A DNA stretch of 64,000 nt, from NCBI RefSeq assembly GCF_000150955.2, contig NC_011681.1:47501-111500 (forward strand), in the 5' to 3' direction. The notes under the pieces are model-generated. The model saw nothing but the letters and a program-made list of their open reading frames with translations. It did not search any database and was not told where the DNA came from. Below, in pieces: positions 20,134-30,993 of this stretch (the first letter of the stretch is position 1; the number at the start of each line of letters is the position of its first letter). Made by a program: the position numbers and the translations under genes. Source of the DNA: Phaeodactylum tricornutum CCAP 1055/1. Taxonomy: Eukaryota > Bacillariophyta > Bacillariophyceae > Surirellales > Neidiaceae.

Positions 20134-21966
20134 CTCCCCATCGGCCTGTCTTGATGCTATAGATGTCCTTGCCTCACAATTTGATTTGTCCCCCTTCCCA
20201 AACAGGAGAAGGTTGACAAGTGGCCACATTTGTAGAAAATTCCAAAACTTGCTGAGCACATCATCTTTGTTCTCACCACTAAGGATCTCACCACTTAGGA
20301 TCTTCAGAGCATAGGTAACATCATCTGGGATTGCCTTGCAAACTTGCGGGTAGGACAATGAGTTATGCCGTATGTTGATGAGACAAAGAACTCCTGTCAC
20401 GGAATGCACTGTTATCATGTCGTGAGAAATGTGCCTTCCGTCATGCTTGACATTGTAGACCATATGGATGAGGATATTCTTGTACTCTTCCGGTGCGTTT
20501 GAGACTTGGTTGCTGTGCACCAGATCCTCCTGTTTCGCAATAAAAATGTTATGCTCACAAAGCTTGCCCCTTTCAAAGCTCTTATCATCCTGCCAGTTGC
20601 TATTTCCATTTGACTTGTCAATAGCTACAGCTTTGTTAGGGTCATGAGGGAGTTGGCACTCAGATTTGAAGACAGGGGAATGTTTAAAGCACCTCAGACA
20701 ATCTTGGTCAAGAAGTCCTTGAAACTCTTCAACTCTAGTTGCAAACCAGTCGGAATGATTCCCTCCCAATGTGTCTAGTAGATCTTGGTGTTTAGCATAG
20801 GTAGCACATATTTCAAGGTTGTTGACCTGTATGGCATCTAGCAATCCGTAGCTAGGTCCCCAATCAAACACATGGTATCTAGAACTTTCGTAGATTTCTG
20901 ACATGTGTGAAGAGGGGAAAGGTCCTTTGCATGCGACAATGCCCTCAATACACCACGGTCCGTCTGTGTCTTGCAACTTTTCATCTAGATTGGTTTCGTG
21001 ATTGTCTAGAACTTCGTTGCAAACTAGAGTTTCATCATACTTGTCATCACTGATTACAAGTCCCTCCGAAATTTTTTCATCAGATGGTTTATCACATTCC
21101 AGAAATTTTCCTGTATTGCATTCACACAGTTGCTCCCCATCATCCTGAGTATCAGTTGGGAAAGTTTGCCGTTCACGAAATAGCTCCCCATCATCCTGAC
21201 TGTCGGTTAGAAAAGTTTTTCCAATGAGGTTGTCAGGAGTGAAACCAGGTAAACCCTTAAAGGCACAGGAATTGTTGGTTTCAGTTCCAAGGGGCTTGAC
21301 AAAGCTGATGGGTTTAGGAATACTCTCCCCATCCTGTGGCATAAGGTCAAGGTTGGTTGCTCCGGATCTCAATGCAGAATGTACACTCGAACAGTACGTG
21401 ATTGCATTGGTGTTGTTGACAGACAGGGTAGTTGCATCTTCTTTACAATAAACAGGTTTCTTCTGTCCGTTCAAAACCGACCAAGGTTTGTTAGGTATGC
21501 CCGGGGCGCTCGAAGAAGATGTTGTAGTGGTCAATACGCTTGAAACTTGGCCAAGTGCCGACCGTTTATAGAAGGCAAAGTCACTACTGGTCAACTCAAC
21601 GAGCTCAGAATCGTCTAAAGAACTTCCCTTTTTCCGTTCAAGTGAGGCCTGCCAACGTAGAAAATGGCGAAGGATCTGTCGGTGTGCCATGAGCAATGGG
21701 GTCCACTGGGGGTTGTCATTGGTGTCCAAGCTTGTTGGAGGAACATACCCAAAGGTACCAAGTTCATTCTCACAAATACCGAGAAGGTCTTCCACGGTAT
21801 CATACCCTTGCTGAGCAAAGCTAAGCCGAATCGGATGCCCTTGGGGAATTGAGAAAACTTTATCCAAAAGATGCGAGAAGACTGTGCTGCTGGTCATTTG
21901 TCCAGTGCTTGCTAACATGATGGGTTGGGTAGCCAAACCAATAAGAAAGGTTCTTGCGGTTCTCAA
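19699..21966 (-). pseudogene. Broken gag-pol of the second Copia element
   Basis: A frame of about 755 codons starts with a gag N-terminus clearly related to that of the first element (SIPQGHPIRLSFAQQGYDTVEDLL). It continues through short diverged pol-derived pieces and ends inside the 3' LTR. Protease, integrase and reverse transcriptase domains are not present as such. Treated as a fossil with several large losses. Confidence 0.85.
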
Positions 21967-22563
21967 AACGAAAAAAAAAAAAGAACCACTTTATGGGTTT
22001 GGGTCCCTTGCCCTGCCTCCGTAGGCAGTGTTTGTTCCGCACACACGCAAACACGAAGTGTCGGGCGTTTGATAGTCCCCCTGTACTATTTTAAGCCGGG
22101 TTGTAAGCCCGTCCCAACCGGAATCAGGGTTGGAGTCCTTGAGCCTATTGGTATTTCTACCTCACCCAACTATAGCAACCCGACGTCACGAAACAACTTG
22201 TTGTCAAACCCTGAAGACTCCAAGGGGCTCTCGACACCCGTGATTCCGAGGAAGTAGGGAGGCCACAGAAACTTATTGACAAACCCTGAAGCTGTACCAG
22301 TGGGTTCTCAATACCAGTTACCGTGAGGAAGTAGGGTAGCAGCTTCCAACCAATGCGTTACACAAGCCGATAAATACCCCACTTAAGGTGGCACCTCTGA
22401 CACTTGATGTAACAAACAAAAGATGTCAGCAGTTAGTAACCAAACAATGTACACCAAGTACGAAGTTTGGAAACCGTCTTGAGCGAAGACCTCAAGATGT
22501 GTTTACCACAAACGACTGTGCAATGGGCAGCAGTGGTTTGACGTGCTGTCAAGACTGTTAATC

Positions 22564-23441
22564 TGTTACGGAGTACTACCAAAGCACAACCGAGGACGGA
22601 TCGCTGTTATGACAGTGTGTGGTAAACAAAGGTGGGCGTTATGACGAACGACCTGCGATACACCTAAGCAAGCTTAGGGACTGTAAAACTCACTCGCTGA
22701 CGACGCTCCCCACGGGTTAGACAGCGGATGCGAGGACCTATGCTATAATGCAATATTTGGATCAAAGAATTTCTAAAACAATGAGTGGAAAATTACATGC
22801 TACAAACTAGTCAATCTGTTGTTCAGTCCAGTGAACAATCCCACAAAGTGCCAGCGCATCATTGATCTTCCACAACTTCCATAATCTCAATAGACAATCT
22901 TTCTCCCACATGTATATATACCTCCAGAACTATGAGTCCCATGCACAACACCTATGGTGAGTAGCTGTTCTTCTTCAGTCCCACCATGTGTCTTGTGATA
23001 GCCCCTTTATTGCTTCAATCGTATTTTCGATGTTCCAATTATATCCCAGTCCATTTTGGTCATGTAAACCGACAAGTGGAGACTAAGCACATGCGGCTCC
23101 GGAAACATAGCAATTGTACAAACGCTTCGATTATTGTGAGTCCACGTGGCCACGGAACAAGGCTTTGGTATCATTTCTGTGCGTGCCTCCTTAACTCCAT
23201 GTGCATAGTTTTGATTCACACTTGCGACATCCGTGTTTAGTGAATAATTTCCACAAGACATGTCGCAAGGAGGTAAACCACAACAGGGTAACTCAAATAC
23301 GGTATATTTGCGCAATAAGGCCGACACAAACTCCATATGGGACACGTAACCGCTGCGTCCATCGGATTGGCTCACACTTAGACTTTCCTTACCAAGTGGA
23401 AACTGTCCGAGGGACATGCCGCAAGGTAGTGTACCGTAACA
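22564..23441 (-). repeat. 5' LTR of the second Copia element
   Basis: 878 bases with the same TGTTACGG and CCGTAACA ends as its partner; about five differences from it were seen. It is followed immediately by the target duplicate CAGCC and the continuing MULE sequence. Confidence 0.93.
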
Positions 23442-24433
23442 CAGCCAGATTTACTGGCCTATGCTGTGTGACATTGAGAATGAAGCAAACTGGACATGGT
23501 TTTGAGAACAGATTGCAAAGAAGGATGGGGACCATGGCTTTTGTTGCTGATTGTGATGACTATGGTATTCAAAGTTGTGCATTCCAAGTTATTGTCAGAA
23601 ACATGGGAACCAAGGTTACTAACTCATGATGGTAATAATCAGCCAGTTTTGCTGGCCTATGCTGTGTGACATTGAGAATGAGGCAAACTGGACATGGTTT
23701 TGAGAACAGATTGCAAAGGAGGATGGGGCCATGGCTTTTGTTGCTGATTGTGATGACTATGGTATTCAAAGTTGTGCATTCCAAGTTATTGTCAGAAACA
23801 TGGGAACCAAAGTTACTTACTCATGATGGTAATAATCAGCCAGTTTTGCTGGCCTATGCTGTGTGACATTGAAAATGATGCAAATTGGACATGGTTTTGA
23901 GGACAGATTGCAAAGGAGGATGGGGCCATGGCTTTTGTTGCTGATTGTGATGACTATGTGGTATTCAAAGTTGTGCATTCCAAGTTATTGTCAGAAACAT
24001 GGGAACCAAGGTTACTTACTCATGATGGTAATAATCAGCCAGTTTTGCTGGCCTATGCTGTGTGACATTGAAAATGATGCAAATTGGACATGGTTTTGAG
24101 GACAGATTGCAAAGGAGGATGGGGCCATGGCTTTTGTTGCTGATTGTGATGACTATGTGGTATTCAAAGTTGTGCATTCCAAGTTATTGTCAGAAACATG
24201 GGAACCAAGGTTACTTACTCATGATGGTAACAATCAGCCAGTTTTGCTGGCCTATGCTGTGTGACATTGAGAATGAGGCAAATTGGACATGGTTTTGAGG
24301 ACAGATTGCAAATGAGGATGGGGCCATGGCTTTTGTTGCTGATTATGATGACTATAGTATTCAAAGTTGTGCATTCCAAGTTATTGTCAAAAACATGGGA
24401 GCCAATTTTGGGCATTTTGTGTGGCACATGATT
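23442..24433 (+). repeat. Tandem array of a 197-199-base piece of the MULE catalytic domain
   Basis: Units begin with CAGCCAG at 23442, 23640, 23837, 24036 and 24235 (spacings 198, 197, 199, 199). Each holds GGCCTATGCTGTGTGACATTG, ATTGGACATGGTTTTGAG-like sequence and GATGGGGCCATGGC. A further unit start is at 18374, and the block at 18261-18443 is a related unit of about 183 bases. The last unit runs into unique MULE sequence after about 24395. Units are very similar, so the expansion is recent or homogenised. Confidence 0.9.
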
Positions 24434-25295
24434 GCCACATATGATCATGGTGTCAAGAGAGAATTTCCTATAGAGTTTCTGCTGCAGTTAATTTGTCAGC
24501 GCAATGTTGGACAAACAAGTTGTTGGACAAATGGGTTGTACAATATTTTTCTACAGAATCTAGAACATTTGGATAAAGAAGTTGCAGATTGGCTTCATGA
24601 ATGGCAAGAGCAATTTGCAAGGTATTTATTCCCTTTTGAAGGGAAGCCATGCTTTGGAAAGCAGCCCAACAATGCTGCTGAATAAATGAATAGTACACTT
24701 GAGGAGCTCCAACAGCAGCCAATCCTTGACTTTCTTGTGGGTATACCTCATTGGATAATTTACTGTAAGAAACAACATGTGGGGTGTTCTTAACTTTCAA
24801 AACAATGGGTTCAAGAGGGTTTCTGCATGACAGAATTGCTCAACAGAAGCTTGTTTCTTGCAAAGATGTGGCTCGGAAGTGGGCTGTTCTTGTCACCTAC
24901 AATGAAGGCTACCTTTGGAGGTCTCAAGTTTCACATTCATGCAGCAATACTCCTGGGTCTACATTGGATGTTGAGGTCAAAGCAAGAGCTTTCCAAGCTC
25001 AATGTCCATGACATTATAAGGAGGAGTACGGCCAATCTTGTTTCCATTGCATGGCTCTTATTATCTTTGCTAAAATTGGACCAAATGACAAACAATGGTA
25101 CCACTCTGTTTATCACACCAGCACATACCAATTAATGCACAAACTACAAATTCTGTCAATTTTGTTGCTAGGAAAATTGGCTTTTTGAAGTGCTTTAGCC
25201 ACCAGAACACAAGGTCAGAGGAGGAAGACCCAGAAAAAACAGACATGAATCAACATCAGATGGCATGCATAGTGGCTGGGCATACACAGCACACT

Positions 25296-25620
25296 TGTAA
25301 CGGATTCTTCTATACTCATGCAATGTATTGTTGATACAATGAGAGAGTAAGATGAATAAAGGCGAAAGCCTTGTAAGGCCCCGATTGTATTGTAATTAAT
25401 CGGTAACTCAATTGGTTTGACCTCGACTGAATCTAGAATTGTGAGTAGAGACAAATATGGATGTAATCTTTTCGAGTGCAAACAAATCCCTTGGAGCTCC
25501 CTTAGGAGTCTCAGTAGAATCAGTACTACTCTCCACGGATAGTCACATCACTGGGATAGTAATGTTCTGGTCAATTGTATTCAAGGAGACCGTAGCCTCT
25601 GTACTGTCTTCTATGCATTG
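25296..25620 (+). repeat. Remnant of a second Copia family: LTR and start of a coding frame
   Basis: It begins TGTAACGG at 25296, has GATGAATAAAGG at about 25349, and reaches an ATG frame at 25457 (MDVIFSSANKSLGAPLGV). It is the same family as 7519-7840 in the opposite orientation. It terminates the MULE remnant exactly at the zinc-knuckle codons. Broken; no second LTR was found. Confidence 0.65.
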
Positions 25621-25626
25621 ATCCCG

Positions 25627-25695
25627 CAGAATCCAGATGACTGCAAATGAATGCATTTGAATGCAAATGAATGCAGATGAATCCAGATGAACATG
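25627..25695 (+). repeat. Degenerate minisatellite of 10-base units
   Basis: Repeated variants of AATGCAAATG and AATCCAGATG follow one another for about 70 bases. A simple-sequence tract at the edge of the LTR remnant. Confidence 0.8.
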
Positions 25696-26617
25696 AGACC
25701 CCTTGATTGTGTGCAGACTTATCTGCTTTGATTCAATCCCAGTTTGTAGACGTGGAGAAGGTATTTTCTTTACCTCTCAAGGGACAACCATAATAGAGAA
25801 AATTGCTTATGTAAAGATGATTTCTTGGTCGGCAAGACATGTCGTCTTGCGTGTCACAGCTGCTGCATCCTTAGATGCACACACATGTCACTTCGCACTG
25901 TCTTCGCAAATGACATTTCGGTAATGACCCGAAAAACATTGCCTCTATCCGCAGCGTTGTACAGACAACAACTGGGACAGTAATAAGGCTGGCAAACATG
26001 GCCAATATTCAGAGCTAGGCACTATGCTAGTTGAATGTTCCAACAACAATAGCTATGACAATTGCTCACCTTAGTGGCAAATTGCAGTATTGTGTGGCTA
26101 TACTTTATCACTTGCCCCAAACCAAGCACTGAAATAACATATTTCAATTATCAAAAATGTGTTGTGCAATATGCTGAGTCTGAGGCTACACTATCTAACA
26201 TGTAAACCAAAGAGAAGGAATCAGGAGAAGAGGCTTGTAATTTTCATCTGATAGAGAATAATTCTAGCATTGACTTGACAGTTGCGTAAACAAAAGCATT
26301 GATGGGAGCATCAATTGGCCTGGTGGGACTGCTCCTGGAAACACCCATACTGAGGTCAAAGTTGTATCCACTGAGAATACTACTAACTTGAACTTGGACC
26401 TTGGGTAGCATTGTGGATACCAAGCAATGTTCTCAATCTACATGGCTGTTACCTTTTTGGCCCTGACATCCTCTATGCCATCACTATCTCCATGGAAAAG
26501 CCCATTGAGATTTCCATTGGGCAGTCCAACAGAGGTGCCATTGCATATGCCCTTGGTTTCTCCACCATGACACCCCTCTGGTGTCCCCTTGCTATGCCTT
26601 CCCAACTGCCTTCCAGT
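25696..26617. other. Gene-free spacer between transposon remnants
   Basis: No family was recognised on either strand. A plus-strand frame at about 26411-26710 runs on into the Copia remnant and has no recognisable domain. The segment is probably decayed mobile DNA. Confidence 0.5.
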
Positions 26618-27279
26618 GGAAACTGTCTTGAGCAAAGACCTCAAGATGTGTTTACCACAAACAACTGTGCAATGGGCAGCAGTGGTTTGACGTGCTGTCA
26701 AGACTGTTAATCTGTTACAGAGTACTACCAAAGCACAACTGTAGGACAGATTGCTGTTAGGACAGTGAGTGGTAAACAAGGTGGGCGTTGAGACAAACAA
26801 CCTGCAATACACCTAAGAGACTTAGGGACTGTAAAACTCAACTTGTTGACAACGATCCCCATGGGTTAGACAGCGGATACAAGGACCTATGCATAGAATG
26901 CAATTTGAATCAATGAACTTATAAAGCAATGAGTGGGTGATTACATTCTACAAAATAGTCAATCTGTTGTTCAGTCCAGTGAACAATCCCAAAAAATGCC
27001 ATCCAATCTTTGATCTTTCACAGCTGCCATAGTCTCAAAAGGCAATCTTTCTTTCACATGTATATATACTTTTGGAACTATAATTGCTTGCACAATACCT
27101 ACAGTGAGTAGAGGATCTTGTTCAATCCCACCATGTGGCTTGTGGTACTCCTTTTGTTACTGCAATCATATGTTCCAATTGTATTTCACTGTACCTTGGT
27201 CTTGTAAACTGACAAGTAAAGACTAAACACATGCTCCTCCAAAAACATAGCAATTGTACAAAGGCTTCCTTTATTGTGA
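26618..27279 (-). repeat. Old Copia remnant: leader end plus truncated LTR
   Basis: 26618-26712 matches the leader next to the 5' LTR of both Copia elements (ACCTCAAGATGTGTTTACCA, GGCAGCAGTGGTTTGACGTG). The LTR starts TGTTACAG at 26713 and follows the other LTRs to about 27279, where it breaks off within CTTTATTGTGA. It is more diverged than the two large elements. Broken and old. Confidence 0.8.
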
Positions 27280-27865
27280 CAGAAAATGTATCAAAATTTT
27301 CTAAGACATTAGTTTGATGCCAATTTGGCTCAATAAAAACAATTGAGAATGGAGACAAATATATCAGATGTGACCAAGACTACTTGCAAGCCAGTTTTGT
27401 CACTTAAAGTTGTGGTCAGGGTAGGATGTATGAAAATTGCTGTTTGTAAATCTTTGAAGATACTTACTTCTTTCATTCCAGCTTACACTTTAAAAAGATC
27501 CAATGACAGTTAACTGTTCAGGGTTGTAGACTGGTGGGTTGAAAGTATGATGCCTTCCAGGAATGTAATACATATTTTGTGAACCATTTTTGCTCCATCC
27601 TTTTCTCCCATAAAGCTGAAATGTTAAGCAATGTAAACCAGTGAAAGTTATGCTGAGCAATTTTATACTGTAAGTGCCTCTTTCCACACAATTTGATCTT
27701 GCTGCAAAATAGGAAACTCTCTTTTGGTTTTTCCATGAAGAGCTGGTCTCCTGTGTGTGTGGTGTGTGGGTGGATGCTGTAAAGAACCCCCTCACTTGGG
27801 TTTGTTTGGATCCATTCCATCAGAACTTTTTGATGCTTCGATAATTTCCTTCCAATTTATGTCTA
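27280..27865. other. Gene-free spacer downstream of the acyltransferase
   Basis: Marks the change from the mobile-element region to the gene-dense region. I saw no gene or repeat. It must hold the 3' untranslated end of the acyltransferase mRNA. Confidence 0.5.
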
Positions 27866-30093
27866 TTATATGATGATTGTAAAAGTTGAGGCAGCTGTTG
27901 ATAAAGTAAATCATGCAAGAGCACAGCATTAAAGGTACATACCAGGTTTAAAGTAGATTTCCCCTAGACCAGGTCCAATCGAGCGGATAAAGGCTGCTCC
28001 GGATAAAACCGTGAAAGGAGGAGGATATCAAGGGTGAAAGGCCCAGTCAGAGGGAAAAGCCAATGGCCGCAGCATGGCTTCAGAACAAAGGTGTCCATTT
28101 CAGCTTACCTCGTAAATCTTTCTGTAGAATTCGGCGCTTTTCAGGCAATGCCGCAAGACGTCTACGAGCAGACGGGAACAGGCGCATGAAGAATGGGCGC
28201 AAATCCATCAAGTCCACCATCCCTTGAAAATGGTACCAACTACATTAGTGACAACAGAATGGGGCGCACGCTTTCGGAACCGCATCAGACAATACAATAC
28301 ATACCAGCCTCTGCAGCAACGATTCCTGTGTATGAAAACAGAGGCATCGAAAGAATCCCCAAAGCAATTGTCGGCCGATCCAATTCAGTTAGAAAAAAGA
28401 GAAGAAACCCGTAAAACATCCACATCAAGGGCACCATGACAATACAAAACATGACCTTCTCGGTTAGCATCACATCGTATCCATGAATTTTGACTTTTGA
28501 CTTGGCAAGGGCACGCTTTCGGCGCTGTTCGGCATACAAACCAGCTAGTACACCGACTGGGAGATTCAAAAGCATAACTGGGACGGCTGCTAGAGCGACG
28601 AGAAGCAGGAGGTGAACTATATGATACGGAAGCTGCAAGAAAGAAAGTACGACATCACCGTCGACTTCCTTGACGTTCATTGTCGCATCGAGATGTTCAC
28701 CGACCAAGGCATTCACTTGGTAGTCTTTCAATCCCAAATGCTTTAGCTCGTTTCTATACTCGACGACACGGCTTTGAAGATCTAACCATTCTGTCGGTGG
28801 CTTGCCGTTTGTCATGAGAAGAAGTCTCTTGTAACCTTCTGCAAACCGGCGACTCAGATCTTGCTTCTCCGAGATATTCATTGGGCCTGTCTTCCTTTGA
28901 TATAGACGTCTTGCGGTATGGATGAGTTCTAAAGTCTCAAAGTCTGGTGTCGAAACGATTACAGATTTCATTGAGGTCTCAATATTTTCAAGCAGTTGGT
29001 TGCACACGTTGCGTCTTCGTAGTCCTCCGGCTTCATAATCCGGCATTGTCTTCGGGTTGAGAGAGATTGGTTGGCCATATTCAATCACCGCCCGTCCGCG
29101 CCAGCGATGGGCCCTAAAATAGTTCAAGCCAACAGGAACAATGGGGACACTCTGTCCAATCTTCTCAAAAGCAGAATAAGCAATGAGGGCAACACCTGCT
29201 TTCAAAGGTAAAAGCTCCGTTCTGTCATGGCTACCTCCTTCCGGAAAGATTCCGACAGCCCCTCCTGCTGTAAGCTTATCCAACACCTTTTCGAAGACTA
29301 CCTTGGTATCGACACGTCCTAAAATGTCATAGCCAACATTCTCGTCAGGAAGTGGGACACCTTCAGGGAAATCAATACCATCCACAGTCATTTTATGGTC
29401 GCCTTCAATATTCAAGACTTTTAGCCCAACCGCACTACCTTCGATTCGAATCTTGTCTCCCGGGGATAAGTCGGCCACAAAAAATGTGTTTCTCCCAATG
29501 ACCAAAATCGTCCTTGTGTCTCTATCCAAAGTAGCAAGTGAAACCATCCCATTTCCTCGCTTAGCGGAGTCCTGCGCACGTTTGACCGGCACAACATCCA
29601 TTGCCCACGCGATATCACCAACAATACGGCGCCTCCATGAGGCCTCCGCCATAAGGTAGCTAATTTTATGTTCGCAAGTAGAAAATACCATGACAGCGTC
29701 CATGAACTGATTTGCATGATTGACCGTGAATATACAAGGACCAAACCGAGGTATGTTTTCTCTGCCTATGACTTGGACTTCCCGGAAGAATATGCTTAGT
29801 ATGGAATGAAAAAAAATTTTGACTGAAAAGTAGAAGACCTCCTTGATAGAGCTGAAGAAAATGTACGCCATCAATAAAATACACAAAGTTGCAAAATGCC
29901 ATGGAGCAATTGAAGGGAAAACATGAACGACGACCTTTACAGGATTGATTCTAACCAAGAGACAAGGGGAGTCAGATAGATGATTTGAAAGGATGGTCAA
30001 GCGAGTTTGCGACTTAAGTTGAACTTACTCATCGATTGTCAACAAAAGCAAGACGAAAAAGACTGCCAGCTGATTGACGGCTCGCATCGCCAT
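27866..30093 (-). CDS. Glycerol-3-phosphate acyltransferase, SCT1/GPT2-like, ER membrane
   Basis: It would acylate glycerol-3-phosphate to lysophosphatidate at the ER, the entry step of membrane lipid and triacylglycerol synthesis. The PlsC-type motifs NHANQFMD (about residues 99-106) and FPEGGSHDR (about 250) and the long insert between them fit the fungal SCT1/GPT2 type. Hydrophobic segments lie near residues 8-20 and 40-75, with two more after 460. I propose five exons: 30093-30029, 29950-28305, 28222-28109, 27993-27943 and 27894-27866. All junctions are GT-AG (GTAAGT or GTATGT donors) and the frame stays open for 634 residues. The long central frame alone begins only at TTG, so the small first exon (MAMRAVNQLAVFF) supplies the start. 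The start of exon 3 could be 3 bases earlier. Confidence 0.83.
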
Positions 30094-30993
30094 GATACGT
30101 ATTGCGAGGATAAAGCAGAAGGACTGAAAAGAATTAAGCTAGGCTCTTTCGTTACGCTATTTTGTTCCGTGACAAAAAAAATATTGTAAAAGCTGTACTT
30201 CCAAAGTGGCAGGTAGGAAGATTTGCGATTAGTACTGGCTACGATCGTGTCGTGTTTTTACCGATCGCATTGAAAGTGTACGAACAGAACAGTCTGTTCC
30301 AGACGTAGGATCGTCGAGATACGGATCAAGTGGATTATTATGTTACTACTTTTAGGAAGGAAATCGCGTAGCAAGTTATTTTGTTGATTTACCTGCCCGT
30401 GAATCTGACAGCGCCGGTCTCACAAAACTTTATAGTTAACTGTAATGTAACTGCAAATCCATGAATGTAAAACACCCGGAAACACTCCACTAACATATGA
30501 CTGACCGGAACGCTGTCTCGCGGAGCTACCTATGCATTCGCGTTTGATGCTAGATTCAAGCCATCCTCGGTTTTCTTTACAAAAAGTCTTCGATGAACAG
30601 CTCTCAACGTTCTGATTTGCAAATAGTAAGATTATTTGTAGAACACCTCTCCAGCATTTCCGTATAAGAATAGTATAACTGTAAGTATGAAGCCGACCGA
30701 ACTATCACATTGCTTCTATTGTTGTACATCATGGACAGGGAGCATCCAAGTAGCCTAGAGAAAGGGGATTTAAGGTGATTGCACTATTCAAAAATATTGA
30801 TGTCATATGCAGCAAAGATCTGACACCTGCGGCACTCATCGTAGGACGCTGTAGCTACCGTCTGTCTAGATGAAGTCTTTACCAAATCGCAACAGTGTGA
30901 TTTCTTGACGTCTGCTTTTGATTGGTCAAAGGCTTTGTGAATTCTATAATGAGGATTACCAAACTTGTTCGCTGTAGTTTGCTGAAGAAGATG
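30094..30993. other. 900-base intergenic region
   Basis: It lies between the acyltransferase start and the end of the next minus-strand gene, so it should hold the acyltransferase promoter and the 3' end of the neighbour. No ORF, repeat or RNA gene was recognised. Confidence 0.55.

Larger units (their letters stand above)
19256..23441 (-). mobile_element. Second Copia-type element, recently inserted, internally broken
   Basis: Two 878-base LTRs (19256-20133 and 22564-23441) bound an internal region of only about 2.4 kb. The 5-bp target duplication CAGCC lies at 19251-19255 and 23442-23446. The LTRs differ at about five positions by eye (roughly 0.6%), so insertion is recent although slightly older than the first element looks. 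The coding part is much shorter than in the first element, with several large internal losses; it is broken and would need proteins supplied by relatives. Leader modules match those of the first element. Confidence 0.93.
18261..25295 (+). pseudogene. MULE (Mutator-like) transposase remnant, split by later insertions
   Basis: The plus strand preserves recognisable MULE blocks in several frames. The catalytic region reads DGNNQPVLLAYAVCDIENEANWTWF (shown once at 18355-18430, again in the array after 23442). Further on come a helical block with DWLHEWQEQFARYLFP and GKPCFGKQPNNAAE (about 24560-24685), NSTLEELQQQPILDFL, a SWIM-type zinc finger (CPCHYKEEYGQSCFHC, about 25000-25055), an RGGRPRK linker and a CCHC-like knuckle (ACIVAGHTQHTC, about 25264-25300). 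Stops and frame changes separate these blocks, so it is dead. A solo LTR (18477-19157) and a Copia element (19256-23441) interrupt it, and an LTR remnant follows at 25296. Confidence 0.75.

Noticed and set aside
23666-24298. Several short overlapping frames in the tandem array (such as 24062-24298)
   Set aside because: They are the same off-frame reading of each repeat unit; the meaningful frame is that of the MULE transposase.
26411-26710. Plus-strand frame of 99 codons with hydrophobic patches
   Set aside because: Its last third is Copia leader sequence read through by chance, and no family was recognised for the rest.
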